From NCBI GenBank assembly GCA_025201345.1, contig JAIXMG010000009.1:1054001-1118000 (forward strand): a stretch of 64,000 bases of DNA. Direction: 5' to 3'. Positions 11,390-22,300 of the stretch are shown one piece after another. Origin of the DNA: Thamnidium elegans. Taxonomy: Eukaryota; Mucoromycota; Mucoromycetes; Mucorales; Mucoraceae. Both the position numbers and the translations under genes were made by a program. The notes under the pieces were generated by a model, which ran no database searches, was not told the origin of the DNA, and saw only the letters and a list, made by a program, of their open reading frames with translations. Every line of letters starts with the position of its first letter. The first letter of the stretch is position 1.

Positions 11390-11629
11390 ATGCAAAAATC
11401 TATCATCTTGGCTATTTTATCTACTTTATACCTTGGTTCAGTTGTTGCCCTTCCCAATTCATGCCCTACAGAAGACGGATTATCCCCAGTCGCAAACGAT
11501 TGTAATAAATTTATCCGCTGTAGTTTCGGAGTATCTTACGAATTCGACTGTCCTCAAGGCTTACAATTTGATCCTAAAGCGAAGTTGTGTAATCGCCCTT
11601 CCTCCAAAGGATCGTGTACCTTTGATTAA
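11390..11629 (+). CDS. Secreted CBM14-type chitin-binding peptide, copy 3 (intact)
   Basis: A paralogue of the gene at 10510, 79 aa without introns. The signal peptide MQKSIILAILSTLYLGSVVA is followed by one six-cysteine CBM14 module (CPTEDGLSPVANDC, NKFIRC, SFGVSYEFDC, PQGLQFDPKAKLC, SKGSC). Cysteines and the GLQF core are kept while surface residues differ widely from copy 2. That pattern suggests diversification under constraint. The bases just upstream of the ATG are nearly the same as in copy 2, so the two are probably co-regulated. A poly-A-signal-like AATAAA follows at about 11669. Confidence 0.85.
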   Translation: MQKSIILAILSTLYLGSVVALPNSCPTEDGLSPVANDCNKFIRCSFGVSYEFDCPQGLQFDPKAKLCNRPSSKGSCTFD

Positions 11630-11819
11630 TCAACCTAGCTAAAATATATAACCACTTTTTTTCTCTTTAATAAAGAATAAACTTGTTTATAAAACTTATA
11701 TTATTCTTTGTCTATATATTATATACTTTGTGTGAAATAGTATTTTGAATTATCGCAAACTGTTGTTTACATAATATATAAAACTTAAACTGTTATATTA
11801 TTCTAAAAATAGACTTCAT

Positions 11820-12010
11820 GTCTATGATACTATGTTATATCCGATACATTTAAAAATAAGGTTATAAATGTAGCGAGTATCGACTGCCATGTTGTTGTTA
11901 TGTATACTGCTCGTGTTACTGCTCGTGTTACTGCTCGTGTTACTGCGTCATGTGAACGCATCTGAGATATATATATAAAAAACCCCAGTTGAGAGTCTCA
12001 AAATCAACAG
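11820..12010 (+). repeat. Diverged upstream block of the CBM14 unit, with 12-bp tandem repeat
   Basis: Third, more diverged version of the upstream block. It ends in GTTGAGAGTCTCAAAATCAAC, as the other blocks end in GAGAGT(C/T)(T/C)CGA. Inside it CTGCTCGTGTTA is repeated three times at about 11909-11944. Confidence 0.6.
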
Positions 12011-12689
12011 AACCCCCCCCCCCCTCAAGAAGAGATACTTATATCGCCTTATTTCTTCTGAAGACGTATGATATACTTTAACTGAATGAGACGAAAGTAC
12101 ATAAATATCCTGATACTATGTATAATATAAACTGGAAAACAATGAAAGTTGGTAGAACAAAATAACGATGATCTAATTCAACGGGGGAAACATTAAAATA
12201 ACAATTATAGAAAGGAGTCTACAATATTTTAGTTGTATTTTTTTAAGGTCTATTAAGAATCTAATAATAAAAATGAGAAGCAATACAAGCAAAAATAAAA
12301 ATAGCTTGTATAACTAGTAAAGCATTTTTTTCTTGGTAATGTCATTATGTACTTGTTAAACACTTTGGTGAGCACTTTAGTAGATATTCTTAAACTCTTT
12401 ACTTCTAAATTCGCTACTTATAAAACTTCCTGATTTTCAGCTACTCGATACTATTATGTACAACCGATTTCTTTCGACTAATTAGGCTAACAAAGAACAA
12501 GAAAAAAAAAGGAACAAAGAGACCAAAAAGAATAATTAGCATAGCGTACTGGTAAAATTATATTGATATGTATAGGTTATGTATAATTATAAAGGCTTTA
12601 ATGTATATGCGCTAAAAACCACCCAAAAAATGAACATAAAAGATAATAGATGGGTACACCGATTATGAAATGCACAAAAATCTAAAAGC

Positions 12690-12816
12690 TATTTACGCAG
12701 AACCTCATAAATTAGACTGTTCTCAAGACTCACAGTTTAATCCTAAATCGCTGGAGTGTGAACCCCTCCCCCCTTCTCCCAAAGGACTATGTATCTTTGA
12801 AAACCAACCTAGTTAA
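12690..12816 (+). pseudogene. CBM14 remnant, copy 4 (3' half only)
   Basis: Encodes LDCSQDSQFNPKSLECE and SPKGLCIFENQPS, clearly the second half of the copy-3 module and its 3' flank (CAACCTAG.TAAAATATATAACC). The signal peptide and first three cysteines are not found upstream, so this is a truncated relic. Confidence 0.75.
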
Positions 12817-12939
12817 AATATATAACCTGCTTTTTTTCCCACTAAAGGATAAACTTGTTTATACAATTTCTTTGTCTATGTACTATATTCTATTCAAAAA
12901 AAGACCCCTTATTTTAAAAATAAGTTGTAGTCTTTTATA

Positions 12940-13175
12940 GTACCATTTGATATACAACACAACTTGTAACGATAAAATTTAATAGAAAGTGATATTCAAC
13001 AATCAGGTATATGATAAAACTGTAAGTATTGCAAGTAGCATTTATCAAATATCAGCTAGTACGCTATTGTGCATATTGATCGTATTACTGTATTGCGTCA
13101 GAGAACTAAAAATCATAATATCAGCATGATGATCGTGAGCGTGTCTGATATAGAGCGTCTCAAACTCAAAAGATA
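12940..13175 (+). repeat. Orphan upstream block of the CBM14 unit
   Basis: Fourth upstream block (GATATACAACAC, CATATTGATCGTATTACTG, TTGCGTCAGAGAAC, GAGCGTCTCAAACTCAAAAG) with no peptide gene after it. It suggests a further unit was lost before the UTP14 gene. Confidence 0.5.
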
Positions 13176-13459
13176 CTTCGCCAAAAGAAAAAGCAAGGAT
13201 ATTTATTATACCTACTTGTTTTCATTCTATGTCTTCATTTCGGTTTTTCCCCTTTATCCCATATTATAGATGTTACACTGTTACAACCTTTATCTAATGA
13301 TTAACTTAAAAGTGTTGGTGTGGAATAAACAACTATCGAGAAAAGACTGCTTTTCGTCAAATTACAGTCACGTAGTATACCTTAATTTTTTTTTTTTTTT
13401 TTTTTTTGGCATTTTCAGTTTTCTTTTGATTAACTTTTTTTTGTTAAAAAAATAACAGT

Positions 13460-16391
13460 ATGGCTCGCCCACAAAAGAAAGGAGGACAAAAGCCTTTAAA
13501 CAAAAAGAAGCAAGGTCCCAAAAGGACAGAACAAGATGAATTTGTCAGTAAAGTCATTAGCCGTGATGTATTTGAAGCAGTTGACGAACCTGGACGTCGT
13601 AAAGCCAACGATCTCGATGAAGTAGACAACTTGGAATACGATGCGGGAGAAATTGCTGAAGAAGACGATGAAGAAATTGATTCTGACGAAGCCTTTGATG
13701 AATCCGATGAGGAACGTTTTGAAGGATATAAATTTTCAGGTTCAACCAAGGTAAAAAAATATTAACACTACACACACATATATATATATATATATATAAG
13801 GTACTAATAAAAAAAAAAAATAGTCTACTGAAAAGAAACATTTAAAGAAGAAGGCTGCTACTGCCCCAGGAGAAATTGATTTAAACGAGAATTCAGATGA
13901 GGATTCAGAAGAAGAAGAGTCTGATGAAGGTGGTGAAGGATACATGGATCTTTCTCAAATGCTTACAGCCGATAACGACGAAGAGGAAGAAGAATTCCGT
14001 GGATTTAATGATATTGAAGATGAATCCGATGATGCATCAGATGACGAAAATATGGATTTGGATGATCAAGTTGTTAACTTGATTGATAGTATTGAGTCCA
14101 AGAAGCGTAGACGTGTCGGTGAAGAAGAAGGCAGCTCCACCAAAAAGCGTCAAATTAAGGAAAGAAATGAAGCTTACAAGGAAGGTGAATTTAACTTGCC
14201 TGTTCGTGACGATGATGATGCTTCCAAGAAATTGAGTTTGCAGGATTTAATGGGAACTGTAGATGACGAAGCTACTTTTGGTTCTTTAAAAACTAGTCTT
14301 GAAACTTTAGCTGGTAAAGGAAAGAACTTGAGTCGTCGTGCTTTAGATGCCCCACTTCCTAAGAGAGTTCAAGACCGTATGGAACGTACTGCTGCTGCTG
14401 CCGCTGCCAACGAAGAGATCACTAAATGGCAACCTACTATTAAAATGAACCGTGAAGCCGAACATCTTCAATTCCCTTTGCATAATAACGATGACGCACC
14501 CAAGGAATCCAAGACCAGTGCTGCCATGGTCAATAAATTCAAAGCTGAAACTACCCTTGAACAACAAATCTCAAAGGCACTTGCTGATGCTGGTATGAAG
14601 GATGAGGAATTAGAAGAATTTGAAGCATTAAAGTTAAACAAGCTTACGGTTGAAGAGGTTGAAGCTAAGCGTAAAGAACTTCGTATGATGCGTGAATTAA
14701 TGTTCCGTCATGAGATTAAGAACAAGCGTCTCAAGAAAATTAAGAGTAAGAGTTACAGAAAGTTGCAACGTAAAGAAAAGGACAAGTTGACTTCTCAAAT
14801 TAAGGATATGGCTGAGATCGATCATGAAATGGAGGATACTGATAAGATGGATGCTGCTATGAGTAGAGCTGAAGAACGTATGTCATTAAAGCATAAGAAT
14901 ACCAGTAAATGGGCTAAACGTGCCTTAGCTCGTGGCACTCAAGATGAAGGTACTCGTGATGCTATCATGGAACAATTACGTCGTGGTGAAGAACTTCGTC
15001 GTAGAATTGACGGTGATCAATCTGAAGATAGTGATGAAGCAGAAGACGATGAGACTTATGTTAACAACCAATTATCTAAATTGAATGATGAGATCGCTGA
15101 AGATACCCAACCCAAGAAGGGCTTACTTTCTATGAAGTTTATGCAAGATGCTGCCCAACGTCAATTAGATGCTACTAAGAACGATGTTGCTGAATTTGAA
15201 AAGGAATGGCTTGGTGCTGATAGTGATGATGATGTAGAGGAAAAGGATGAACATTATGCAGTAGTTGCTAATAATCCTGGTCGTATGGCATTTGGTGCCA
15301 AGGCCAAACAACCAAAGAAAGCTAAAGCAACTGAAGTAAATGAAGACATTAGTAACAGTGAAGTTGGTACTGTTTCTATTAACGAATCTGGACAAATTAA
15401 AAAGGTTGCACAATCTGCAGTACATAAAACCAGTACATCTACACCTATCAACTTGAAGAAGAACCAAAGTCCTTTAGCTGATTTAGATCAAGGTGAGTCT
15501 GCTAATCCTTGGCTTCAAGCTGATACATCTCGTCTTGCAAAGAAGGCATCCAAAAACAAGACTATTTCAGGTCAAACAGAATCTCGTATTGAGCACAGTA
15601 TATCCAAAATGAAAAAGACAAAGGCTGAAAAGTCTGCTGCTGAAGATACAACAGAAGATGTCGAACTTGATTTAACAAAGGTCATGACCGTCAAGACTAA
15701 AGAAACAAAGAAACAACAACCTAAGAAAACTACTACAACTACAACAACTACTACTACTAAATCAAAATCTAATATTGCTAAATCAAAACTTGCCAAGGGT
15801 GAATCTGACTCAGAATCTGATGATGGTAGTGATAACGAAGACGATCAAATGGTACACTCTGATAAGGTTTCTTTCAGTCAGCGTGAACTTGTTGCAAGAG
15901 CTTTCGCCAATGATGATGTTGTCGCAGAGTTTGAAGACGAAAAGATGGCTGAGATTAAAGAAGATGGTGATCAAGTTGAAGATTTAACATTACCTGGTTG
16001 GGGTGCTTGGGCTGGTGCTGGTGTAAAGAAGAACAAAAAGAAGAAGAAGATTCTCAAGGTGACAAAGGGTATTGATGCTGACCAAAGAAAGGATGCCAAC
16101 CTTTCTCATGTCATTATTAATGAAAAGTTCAACAAGAAGGTAAGATATATTATTATAATATATAAAGTAAATCTTCTTTTTTTTTTATTAATCTTATTTA
16201 TTTAGGCCGAGAAATACCGTGTTACTTCTGTACCATTCCCCTTCAAGACTATGGAACAATATGAAAGATCTATTAGTCAACCTGTTGGTAACGAATGGAA
16301 TACACGTCAAACCTTCTTGAAGATGACCAAGCCTAGAGTTATTACTAAACTCGGTAAGGTCATTGATCCCCTCAAGGCTCCTTTTGCATAA
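13460..16391 (+). CDS. UTP14: UTP14, U3 snoRNP / SSU processome component
   Basis: Nucleolar factor needed for 18S pre-rRNA maturation; Utp14 activates the helicase Dhr1. Exons 13460-13750, 13824-16139 and 16206-16391, all phase 0, give 930 aa. Signatures are LPKRVQDRMERTAAA, NEEITKWQPTIKMNREAEHL, LMFRHEIKNKRLKKIKSKSY (the conserved basic core) and the C-terminal GWGAWAGAGVKK. The last stretch, KVTKGIDADQRKDANLSHVI through VTSVPFPFKTMEQYE, is also typical. Long acidic Asp/Glu/Ser tracts separate the conserved blocks, as in other Utp14 proteins. Length matches the family. Confidence 0.95.
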
Positions 16392-16621
16392 ATATAGATT
16401 TTCTTTTTTTCATATATACTAAATAAAAACACACATACATTGTACCTTATAAAAGTAAATTAATGCATCCTGCCTTCTCCCTTTTAACGTTCCGCAGCAA
16501 GAAAGGAAAAACCGTCTAATTGACTATCTAAGCCTCCATCGAAGCGTGATGGCTGACTATTTTACAAAGTATACAGATACACTAACTCTATTTCTTTTTT
16601 TTTTTAAAAAAACAACTAAAA

Positions 16622-18828
16622 ATGGCAGAGTCAATTTCAATTGAAGAAACAAAGTAAGAATAAAACAGTACAATATATATTTGCTCCATTATAACTAAAA
16701 GAAAAACGTTTCTCTCTTTTTCATTAGTGCACTTCGTGAGAAGTTGGGGCTTCCTCCATTGGCTATAGCAGGTAGTTCTGATGATATTATCGATCCAGAT
16801 AAAGATGCTTATGATAATTACCAAAAGATAAAGCAAGAACGAGAAAAAGAAGCTAAAGCAGAAGTCATTAGAAAAAACATTGAAAAGTAACTAATTATAC
16901 AAATTATAATTCAGTTTTAATTAACCCTTTTTTTTTTTTTTACTCGTAGATCAAAAAACAGAAAGAGAAATTTAGCTAAACTTGAAGGTAAAGGGCTTGG
17001 AGAAGGAAGTGATGAAGAAGATGACAGCGCTTTGAATTGGATCAACAAAACTAGAAAACGTGAAAGAGAGTTAGCAGCTCGTAGAGCACGCGAATTAGAA
17101 GAAATGGACGATTCCTTCCAAACGTACGATGCTTCTCATCTGAAAGGACTCAAAGTCAGCCACTCCATGTCAGAATTTGAGGAAGGAGGAGAGACTATCT
17201 TGACCTTAAAGGACCGTAATATTTTAGGAGAAGAAGACGATGATGCAGACGAGTTAACTAATGTCAATATCGAAGACCGTGAACGATTAAAGAAAAAACT
17301 CGAATTAAAAAAGCAAAAGCCTGGTTACAATCCTTATGACGATGATCAATTCAATGGTAGTAAACCTAGTATTCTTCCTCAATATGAAGATGAAGAAGCT
17401 GAAAGTGGTTTTGTGATTGGTAAAACTGGTACCATTAAACCAGTTGTAGAAGCCGTAGATGAAAAGAGCGTATCTCAAAAATTAAAGGAACAGACCTTAT
17501 CTTATGAAAAGATGCAGGAAATTAAAGATTACTATACCCAAGAAGAAGTAAATGCTGCATTTAAAAAACCAAAAAATAAAAAAAAGAAGAAGACGACCAG
17601 AAGAAAGGCACAAGACGAAGACGATATCAATATTTCGACAACACAAGAAGCTGAGATTAAACCTGCGCAACCTAGATCTCGTACAATAGATCCTGACGCT
17701 AATTTTGTAGATGATGATGACCTTCAAGAAGCCCTTGCTCGTGCTAGAAGAATTGCAAACAAGGAAAAAAATAAATTATTAAAGAAAATGACACCGGAAG
17801 AAATTGCTAAACAAATCAGAGAAGAAGAAGGTTCTAAAATGGATGAAGATGAACAAGAGGGTGGTCTTGTTTTATCTGAAGCAACTGAGTTTGTCAATGC
17901 ACTTGGTAACAATATTCCCACATTTACTACTAGAGAACCTGCTCCTGCTCCTGTTGCTGCTCCCACTCCCACGGCTGCTTCTCCTTCTCCTACACCTCAA
18001 TCAAAAGAAGAAGTGCCAGTAAAGGCCGAGAAAGAAGACATCAAAGTTGAAACAGGAATGGATACAACTATGGAAGATGTTACAGATCAAAATGATTCTG
18101 AAGATATTGTTATGGAGGACGAATCAAAGACAGAATCAGAAAAGAAGGAAGAGATTTTAGAAGTACCTATTGTAGATGAACCTTTAGTAAGTTCCGGTCT
18201 TGCTGCCACACTTTCATTACTCAATCAAAAGGGTATTATTGCCAAACCAACTGAGGAACAACTTCGACGTGATAAGATTGCCGCAGAGCAAATTAGATGG
18301 CAAAACGAACAAAGAAAGAGAGAGTACCGTCGTGAGTTAGAAGAGAAGAGAGAAAAGGAGCGTCGTAAAGGAGGAGATAGAGGTAGAGATCGTAATTCAG
18401 ATAGAGTGCGTGAAGCAGAACGTGAAAGAGAAAGAGAAAAAGAGAGAGAAGAAGCACAGCGTATGCGTGAATATGAATTGGCTATGCAAAACTATAAGCC
18501 TGAAGTTCATTTGGAATATACTGATGATAATGGTAGAATTATGAAACAGAGTGAAGCCTTTAGATATATGTCTCACAAGTTCCACGGTAAAACTTCTGGA
18601 AAGACCAAGACTGAAAAGAGAATGCAAAAGATTGAAGAAGAGCGTAAATTAAATATGATGAGTAGTACTGATACACCACACAATTTAGCAAGTGCTTTAC
18701 TGGAAAGACAACAACTTACTGGTTCTGCTCATGTTGTATTAAGTGTCGGTAAACGAGGTGTAGTACCTCCTACTTTCCCCCCTGAATCTTCAAAGTCTGC
18801 AAAGCCTTCAAAGGCATCAAAAAAATAA
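16622..18828 (+). CDS. SNU66: SART1/Snu66, U4/U6.U5 tri-snRNP splicing factor
   Basis: Nuclear protein of the tri-snRNP required for spliceosome activation. Exons 16622-16653, 16728-16886 and 16950-18828 give 689 aa. The small first exon encodes MAESISIEETN, joined in phase 2 to ALREKLGLPPL, the classic SART-1 N-terminal motif (SIEETNxLRxKLGLxPL). Mid-protein has ALNWINKTRKRERELAARRA and KPGYNPYDDDQ. The C-terminus has the SART-1 signature VHLEYTDDNGRIMKQSEAFR, YMSHKFHGKTSGKTKTEKRM and TPHNLASALLERQQLTGSAH. A highly charged Arg/Glu coiled coil precedes it. It starts 230 bases after UTP14 on the same strand. Confidence 0.95.
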
Positions 18829-19309
18829 ATAATTATTCATTAACAAGCCGAAATTACTCTGATTATTTCTTCTCAATAAAACACCTATTTCATATGCGTT
18901 AATAATTATATATATATAGTTTCTGTCCTACTTATAATACATTTTGTATTTTTTCAAAAAGGAAAAAAAACATACTACATAGAGAATTTATATGAATTAC
19001 AAAAAATTATTTGAGCATATTTCCCACTCCCAAACGGTTGTTATGACAAGATGGATGGACCTAATCTTTACTTGTTACAATTGCCTAGTAGTCTAGGGTA
19101 ACCACTGCTTAAAAAAAAACAGATATGCGATTATGGTTTTTTATTAATCTTTTTAAGGGATAGAAATTTACAAAAAAAAAAAGTATATATAAGTAAATGA
19201 CAATAAATAATAAAAAAAAATTTGATTTGTGCTATGGAAGGAGGGGATATAAACGGAAGAAAGAGGTATAGTGAAATGATTTACAATAATGATAAAAAAA
19301 AAAAGGGAC
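18829..19309. other. Convergent intergenic region
   Basis: About 480 bases between the SNU66 and kinesin 3' ends. Contains AATAAA at about 18876 and A tracts. No gene seen. Confidence 0.5.
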
Positions 19310-22300
19310 TTAAACAAAACTACCTTCCGTGGCGCTAGAAGGACGCTTTTGATCTAACTCCCATCTTCTTCTTAAGTCATCTACACTTCCACTACTATGC
19401 CTGTAATTCATTTTGGCTCTGGACGCACGAGTAGGAGTCTGAGCTAACCGGTCAAAGACAGTGGGCGTACTTGGTCTTTCAAACGTGGATGCACTAGGCA
19501 TAATAGGAGGCAACGGTCTTTTTAACAATCTTTGTTGTTGACAAGAATTAGTAAACAGAGGTGAATTTTCTCTTTGAGGCGGATGATAATTTTCAAACGA
19601 TTCAAGTTCTGTTTGAATATTTTCATTGTTTGGTTGAATATGAGACAATAAAGGACTAATCATTGTTACTTCACGTCTAGCAACAGCGGGTGGCACATCA
19701 TTATGATGGCTACTACTAGGTCCACGCATCATTGTTTTTTGGTTCCAAGAGGATAATGAAGACATATCCGATTGAATAGAGGATCTTCTTAAATGGCTAC
19801 TACGAATAGAAGAAGTAGACGAATCATGATCAGTGACGTAATGACCAAACTCAGGTGGTACATTGGTATGGTTTGTTGTGGTTACAGTTGCTGATGTAGC
19901 CAAATCATCCAAGTAATTTGGTGTTTCATTTCCATCTACACTTTGCTGCCAAGATAAACGTTTCTGAATCATATTATAAAACCGATCAGGCGATGGGGTT
20001 GAATCACGCGCAGCAGTTACGCTAGGCTTACCCGTATTGTCAATTATTTGATTTGGGACTGGCAGGTTGTTGACAGTATGATTGGCGTATGGGGGAGAAG
20101 CCGCAGGAGAATTTGGTAAGCTTATTTGTTGATTATAAGATGATGAAGAAGGAACTATAGCGTTAGCCATTTCGACCGCGGCAGGAACATCACACAATAA
20201 GCCACGAACACCATCTTCGTATATTCTATCAAAGATAGTGTTTCCGTTATTCATATAATCTTCAATAGAATGATCTTGTTCATCATGAAGCATCATATCC
20301 ATCATATTTTCTTCACTGATTTCCAAGTGACGAATTCTTCTTTCGTTTTCAATCGAGTTTGTGATGGCGGCTCTCTTCATCACGATTAAAGTTCTGCGTA
20401 AATCAATCACTGTCTTTTCTAAATTCTGAACAGTTACTTGTCTATTACATTCACTCATGCGAAGATCCATGATATCATCCACTAAATTCTCAATTACTCG
20501 CTTGCATTCATCTGATTCCAATGATTTAATTAACTTGGATGTAATATCATATGCCATTTCAGGTGCTGCATTTACAGGTACACTGAACTGGTCATCAAAT
20601 GCATCAATATCATCCCATTCATCACATGCAACGGGTTCTGTAATAATTTCATCTGCAAATGTAACATGTTTAGCAGGACGAGGATTAGACGTCTTCACTA
20701 CAGATGCACCGCTTTCTTCTGCTCGTATAGCTTCTTCTACTGCTTCTGTTTGTAAAGCATCAATACGAGCAGACAAGTAAGAAATCTCGGCTGAAATCAA
20801 ATCAATACGTTCATCCATTAATTCAATAGCAATGGTATCCATGGGCTGTCCTGTAGCTTCTTCATGCTCCTGTTCATCAAACAAGACTTGTTCGCGTTCA
20901 TCTTCCATCTCAATCTTTTCAGCTACGAGACGTTCACAACGAACCAACAGTTGTTCCATTTCAACCACTGCTTGTTTTCCTTGAATATACTGGTACAAAG
21001 CTTTATCCAATAATTGTTTTTTACGTGTCACTCGAATACCTAACGGGATAGGATTCTTCTTTTTACTGGTACGTCTTGGGAATCCATGTCCACCACCACG
21101 AGCCATCACTGCAAAACTGCCACCCATAATCGGAATGACTTTAGTCAACATCTTTTCATCCAAGATACCACCTTCACGTACAGCTTTCTTTAAGATACTT
21201 GTCATTTGTTTTAATTGACTAGCGCTTAATAAGATCTCTTCGTTACGTTTCTTGAGTGTAGATTTTTGGACTTCGTGTTCTTGTTCTAACCGTTTCTTTG
21301 CCTGGTTAGATTTCGCATGTTGTCGTTGCAACTGTTGGATCTTTCTTTCCTGTCGATTGATTTGTTCACGTACACGGTCTGCTTCTAACTTCATACGATG
21401 TACCAACCTCTTCTTCTCGACCTTTAAAGTCTCTACATTTACTTTTAAAGACCTTAACAACGATTCATTTTGATTACGAGTAGACTGCATTGTAACTGTA
21501 GCTTGTGAATACTTTCTTTTTAAGTCTTGAATTTCAGTCAACAAATTCTTCATCTTGACCTCATACGCTTGTTTCACTTCATTGGGTTTGACATCTGCTC
21601 TTAAATTAGCAATATCCGATTTAATAGCTAAACCAGATTTGGTTCTCATCAGTACCATGTCTTTTTCCTTTTGTGTATCTGCTAATTGGGTCTGAAGATG
21701 GTTGACTTTCTCATCAAATTTCTTTCTCATAAACGTAAATTCCGTTTCGGATTTTTCTAAATGGGATACAAGTTCTTCCTTGACTTTAATATCAGATTGA
21801 ATTTGATGTAACATACGTGAGAGTTGAGAGTTATATGTAGATGATGTGTTACTGGTAGCTGTGTTAGAACGTGAGTGCTGGTTTGAATCTGTGTCATAAG
21901 ACAAGGCGGGATTGGAATCGTTTCCACGTTCATCATTTTTCCATGTTGGTACAGACTATATGTAAATAAGTATAAATGCGATTAAAAAAGGGGGGGGGGA
22001 TAAGAGACTTTTTTTTTTTACATACCACAGTATCCATATGAGCGTATTCTTCTTCGGCTGGCAAAGAGGACAATGAGAAACTACCTTCGTCAGACGGGTC
22101 TCTTTGCATTTCTTTACCATGCAAGCGTCTTTCTTCTGCTTCGAAAGCCTAATTGATGTATGATTTCAAGTTAGTAAAAAAAAAAACAATCAAAATTTAA
22201 GGGGGTAAAGTAGGTTAACAAAAAAAAAAAAGGAAGGGGGAGAGGGGACTTTATATAAGCCAACATTTCTAGTAAGTATTACCTTTAATTCTTCTTCCCA

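Noticed and set aside
11909..11944. Tandem 12-mers as a CRISPR-like array
   Set aside because: There are no spacers between repeats, and the genome is eukaryotic.
20457..20780. Plus-strand ORF of 107 codons inside the kinesin gene
   Set aside because: It is antisense to a conserved coiled-coil exon; a shadow of the real frame.
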